Below are positions 61,236 to 64,000 of a stretch of 64,000 bases of DNA, one piece after another (positions within the stretch are counted from its first letter, which is position 1; every line of letters starts with the position of its first letter). A program made the translations under genes and the position numbers. Below the pieces are notes generated by a model. The model searched no databases. It saw only the letters and a list, made by a program, of their open reading frames with translations, and was not told where the DNA came from. Source of the DNA: Bacillota bacterium (GTDB taxonomy: Bacteria > Bacillota > SHA-98 > Ch115); contig JABLXA010000004.1 in assembly GCA_013178415.1 (NCBI GenBank), positions 186,001 to 250,000 on the forward strand, read 5' to 3'.

Positions 61236-62096
61236 TCATCCATCCGATGGTGTCGCCTCAGCAGCATGGACGTCTTGCAAAGAATGAGATAATCCTACAT
61301 TCATGCTGCCACTGCGATATCCTTGCAGGTCTAAGGCTATATAGACATACCCCAGACCTTTGAGTTTCGTCACTATGGCATCTGCATTCTCGATGCATCT
61401 CATCATCTCATTCCTTCCCGTCTCGATCCTTGCCATATCACCATGATGTCGAACACGCACATCATATAAGCCCATAGTTCGCAGAAATCTCTCAGCCTCT
61501 TCTACCCGGCCAAGATCTGCCTCCGTGAATTCAATTCCATAAGGAAATCGCGTGGCAAGACATGCCATCGTTGGTTTGTTCCATGTGGGAAGGCCCCTTT
61601 CTTTTGAAAGGAGCCTGATCTCTTCCTTGGTAAGTCCTGCTTCCATAAGAGGGCTGCGGATGCCAAGCTCAGTAAGGGCGGCCATGCCAGGCCGGTAATC
61701 GCCCAGGTCGTCAGCGTTAGATCCATCTACAACGTAGGCAAGGTCCCTCTGAGAGGCCATCTCTTTCAATTTAGAGAAAAGATGTCGCTTACATAGATAA
61801 CAGCGAGAGGGCGGATTCTCTTTTAATCCCGGCAGATCCAGGATCTTCGCGTACACTACCTCATGGGGCGAGCCAAGCATGGCCGCTATCTTCCTGGCTT
61901 CTTGTATTTCATTTGGAGAATGTAATTCTGACGCGATGGTGATAGCCACAGCACGAGATTCGAGCACTTCGTGGGCCGCACTCAAAAGAAAGGTGCTGTC
62001 CACGCCGCCCGAAAACGCCACAAGGACGCTTTTCATCCCGGCAAGATTCTCTTGTAGATTCCTGAGCTTATCCTCTAGCAAAGTCAACTCTACCAC
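61236..62096 (-). CDS. larE: Pyridinium-3,5-bisthiocarboxylic acid mononucleotide synthase LarE
   Basis: 286 residues, PP-loop sulfurtransferase: SGGVDSTF near residue 29. Cys179 in NKPTMACLATR is in the place of the sacrificial cysteine of L. plantarum LarE; an additional CYLC pair (99 and 102) is visible. In other species LarE uses an iron-sulfur cluster; I cannot tell which type this is. The 3' end of the ATPase gene overlaps its start. Confidence 0.93.
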   Translation of the reverse strand: MVELTLLEDKLRNLQENLAGMKSVLVAFSGGVDSTFLLSAAHEVLESRAVAITIASELHSPNEIQEARKIAAMLGSPHEVVYAKILDLPGLKENPPSRCYLCKRHLFSKLKEMASQRDLAYVVDGSNADDLGDYRPGMAALTELGIRSPLMEAGLTKEEIRLLSKERGLPTWNKPTMACLATRFPYGIEFTEADLGRVEEAERFLRTMGLYDVRVRHHGDMARIETGRNEMMRCIENADAIVTKLKGLGYVYIALDLQGYRSGSMNVGLSHSLQDVHAAEATPSDG

Positions 62097-62871
62097 ACAC
62101 CCTTCCGCGCATGTCGTAACCCATTATCTGCCTGTGTTCTATTCCATGGGCTTCCAAAAGATCCGGAGATTTTAGGATCTCTGACGTTCTCCCGCTTGCG
62201 ACGAGCCTCCCCCCATCCAGAATGAATATTCGGTGACAAAGGTCACAGACTATGTCCAGATCATGAGTCACTATTATCTTTGGAATGCATAGTGAACGCA
62301 GGACTCCCAAAAGTCCTCTCTTGCCCCTGAGGTCAAGTCCACTAAAAGGCTCATCCAAGAAGATAATTGAAGGATTCATCGAGAGAACACAGGCCAGGGC
62401 GATGCGCTTTTTCTCGCCGTGACTCAGGTGATGGGAAAGTCTTTTCTCATAACCCGTCATACCCACGAGGGAGAGAGCAGTCCTCACTCTGGCTTCGACC
62501 TCAGTATCTGACAATCCCTGATTTAGGGGGCCAAAGGCCACATCATCAAAGACCCTGGGACAGAAGAGCTGGTCGTCAGGGTTTTGAAATACCTGGCCTA
62601 CTTTGGACCTGATCTGCCGGAGATTTTTAGGTTCGACTGGGAGGCCCAAAACCTTAATGTCCCCCTCGGCTTGTAGGATCCCGGTAAGGGTCAGGAGTAA
62701 AGTGGATTTTCCCGCGCCATTCGGGCCAACAATAGCTACAGACTCCCCCTCATATATGTCGAGGCTGATATCCTCCAATGCCCTCGTCCCATCCGGGTAT
62801 GTATAGTTCAGGTTCTTGATCTCGACTATTTTCGCTGTTGAGGCATATACAGCCTCACTATTTTCGCACAA
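62068..62871 (-). CDS. Nickel/cobalt ECF transporter ATPase (CbiO/NikO/LarO)
   Basis: About 267 residues from a TTG at 62871, with GGAGGG upstream on the minus strand; the frame extends to 62928 without a better start. Walker A GPNGAGKSTLLLTLTG, Q-loop VFQNPDDQLFCPRVFDDVAFGPLN, signature HLSHGEKKRIALA, Walker B IIFLDEPFSGLDL. Context with lar genes argues for nickel. The stop region overlaps the larE start. Confidence 0.9.
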   Translation of the reverse strand: MCENSEAVYASTAKIVEIKNLNYTYPDGTRALEDISLDIYEGESVAIVGPNGAGKSTLLLTLTGILQAEGDIKVLGLPVEPKNLRQIRSKVGQVFQNPDDQLFCPRVFDDVAFGPLNQGLSDTEVEARVRTALSLVGMTGYEKRLSHHLSHGEKKRIALACVLSMNPSIIFLDEPFSGLDLRGKRGLLGVLRSLCIPKIIVTHDLDIVCDLCHRIFILDGGRLVASGRTSEILKSPDLLEAHGIEHRQIMGYDMRGRVCGRVDFARG

Positions 62872-62902
62872 CCTTCTATGGAGCCCTCCCCATGTTCTAG
62901 CA

Positions 62903-63637
62903 TTATCTTGACACAATGCCGGGGGCAACTAACCTGATTGCTAAAATGCATATGAGAGATAGTATCAGGAAGCCCCAATCCCCAAGAGTCATGGTTAGAC
63001 CATCTTTGCCCGGCATCTCTCCAGTAAATCCACGGGCAAGCATGGCCTGAGAGATCCTCTCCGAGCGTTCCCAGGCCTTGATAAAAAGATCTCCAATGAG
63101 ATACCCCATAGTTTTGAGATTAAAAGATCCCTTGCCGCTGCCGGCTCTTAGATCATATGCGGTCTTCATCCGCTGGATCTCCAGCCCAAGCACAGACATA
63201 TATCGATAAAGAAACAAAAGCGTAAGGGTCATGATTCTTGGCACGCCAAGGCGTCTCATCCCCTTTACGAGGTCATCGAAATCCGCCGCAAGACCGAGTA
63301 ATATCGCTATAATAGAGGAAAGCCACGCCTTGATGCCTGCATTCCATGTGACCAGGAACCCATCTGATCCCCAACCTCCGCGGTATCCCCAGTGATCTAG
63401 CAGCGTCGATACAAAGATAGAGCAGGACACAGTCAGTATGAAGGGGATCACCACAAGTGACTTTCTCAGAACTCTGCCTGGAGGGACCTTGAAAAGGAAT
63501 AGGGCCGATCCGACGGGAACCAGAAAGAGTCCGAATCTCCATGGCGCAACCTGTGGCATTGTTGCCACAGCCACAATGAAGCCTACGGCGCTCAAGAGCT
63601 TCACTCGCGGGTCAAGTTGAAGACCTGGTCCCCTCAT
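62903..63637 (-). CDS. Nickel/cobalt ECF transporter transmembrane protein (CbiQ/NikQ)
   Basis: 244 residues with about five membrane segments. QLDPRVKLLSAVGFIVAVAT start, FLYRYMSVLGLEIQRMKTAYDLR, and the coupling motif AMLARGFTG typical of EcfT/CbiQ. Upstream gene ends overlap by about 26 bases. Confidence 0.9.
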   Translation of the reverse strand: MRGPGLQLDPRVKLLSAVGFIVAVATMPQVAPWRFGLFLVPVGSALFLFKVPPGRVLRKSLVVIPFILTVSCSIFVSTLLDHWGYRGGWGSDGFLVTWNAGIKAWLSSIIAILLGLAADFDDLVKGMRRLGVPRIMTLTLLFLYRYMSVLGLEIQRMKTAYDLRAGSGKGSFNLKTMGYLIGDLFIKAWERSERISQAMLARGFTGEMPGKDGLTMTLGDWGFLILSLICILAIRLVAPGIVSR

Positions 63638-63926
63638 TATGTTTACCTCTCATATCTGTAAGCCGCCCAACAAGATGAACAAGAAGATAAACCACAATGG
63701 TGCCCAAGAGTCCCGCCATGGAAGTAGCAAGCGCACTGCTTCCCACTCCAGGGAAAGAATAATCGGGGATCGGAGAAGGAAATGTTGCTGCTCCCTCGGT
63801 TTTTGCAAGGAATCCATGGTCTTCCGCTACCCGCTCGAGTCCGTCTGGGAAAGATGATGCCAGGGGCGAAAGGACGCAGGCCAAGAATATCGCAACAAGC
63901 AAGCCTATCAAATAGTCACGCTTCAT
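63612..63926 (-). CDS. PDGLE-domain protein (CbiN-like accessory)
   Basis: 104 residues with two hydrophobic segments. It has the name-giving SFPDGLERVAEDHGF motif and later SPIPDYSFPGVGSSALATSMAGLLGT. These occur with CbiM/NikM in nickel and cobalt ECF systems as a CbiN-like part or separate protein. Its ATG overlaps the end of the upstream CbiM-type gene. Confidence 0.85.
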   Translation of the reverse strand: MKRDYLIGLLVAIFLACVLSPLASSFPDGLERVAEDHGFLAKTEGAATFPSPIPDYSFPGVGSSALATSMAGLLGTIVVYLLVHLVGRLTDMRGKHNEGTRSST

Positions 63927-64000
63927 AGCTTCTCATCCTCTCAAAGAGAAATCCCCGCAGGAGGTCGGGCCTCACTGCGGCCACATAAGAAACCACGGCA
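63916..64000 (-). CDS. CbiM/NikM substrate-binding membrane protein, C-terminal end (cut by window edge)
   Basis: 28 codons remain, ending SYVAAVRPDLLRGF then a short tail. The VRPDLL ending is typical of CbiM/NikM proteins, and it is where such a gene would be in the cluster. Stop overlaps the start of the PDGLE gene. The rest lies outside the window. Confidence 0.72.
   Translation of the reverse strand, partial: AVVSYVAAVRPDLLRGFLFERMRSYEA

Overview
The window is a chromosomal core segment of an endospore-forming, Gram-positive bacterium (Bacillota, Clostridia-like or a deep relative). The evidence is the gene order radA-disA-(carD)-yacL-ispD-ispF-cysS-mrnC-rlmB-sigH, a SigH very close to the Bacillus/Clostridium sporulation sigma factor, a CwlD-GerM type cortex amidase, ThyX, and strong GGAGG ribosome-binding sites with many GTG and TTG starts. 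Almost everything is on the + strand; exceptions are one gene after disA, one flippase-like gene, one UPF0175 gene and the whole right-hand nickel/Lar block.

Layout. 1-3.1 kb: threonine branch (end of hom, thrC, and thrB fused to a DUF1893 domain). 3.1-16.7 kb: DNA repair and c-di-AMP (radA, disA), CarD, a PIN/TRAM membrane protein, isoprenoid genes ispD-ispF, a CBS protein with a HutP-like C-terminus, a MurA paralogue with Asp in place of the catalytic Cys, cysS, Mini-RNase III, thyX, rlmB, a VanW protein; then sigH at 17 kb. 17.7-18.2 kb: tRNA-Thr(TGT)-Tyr(GTA)-Gly(TCC)-Thr(GGT) and a terminator. 18.3-35.4 kb: tuf followed by a complete S10-spc-alpha ribosomal superoperon (rpsJ to rplQ, with secY, adk, map, a KOW protein, infA, rpmJ and rpoA). 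35.4-41.2 kb: ECF transporter core (ecfA1-ecfA2-ecfT), truA, rplM-rpsI, an unrecognised 262-residue protein and a methyltransferase. 41.4-46.3 kb: CwlD-GerM amidase, the AmmeMemoRadiSam pair, and a flippase-like membrane protein. 46.5-54.9 kb: an arginine operon argCJBDFGH, followed by lysC. 56.3-57.6 kb: a gene-poor stretch with a strongly self-complementary, RNA-like element, a doubtful small ORF and an orphan UPF0175 gene. 57.6-59.2 kb: TPP riboswitch and thiC. 59.2-64 kb (minus strand): larC, larB, larE and a nickel/cobalt-type ECF transporter (ATPase, CbiQ-type T protein, PDGLE protein, end of CbiM/NikM), read here as the nickel-pincer cofactor pathway with its own nickel uptake.

The most notable points are: (1) the tuf junction, where a tufB-type left flank (Thr-Tyr-Gly-Thr tRNAs) meets a tufA-type right flank (rpsJ), with secE-nusG-rplKAJL-rpoBC-rpsL-rpsG-fusA missing between them, which suggests collapse across duplicated tuf genes; (2) the fusions ThrB-DUF1893, CBS-HutP-like, CwlD-GerM and AmmeMemoSam B-A; (3) a predicted three-way-junction element at 56394-56494; (4) a TPP riboswitch with a very long internal arm; and (5) a four-cysteine insertion in EF-Tu. 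No CRISPR array, insertion sequence or prophage was seen.
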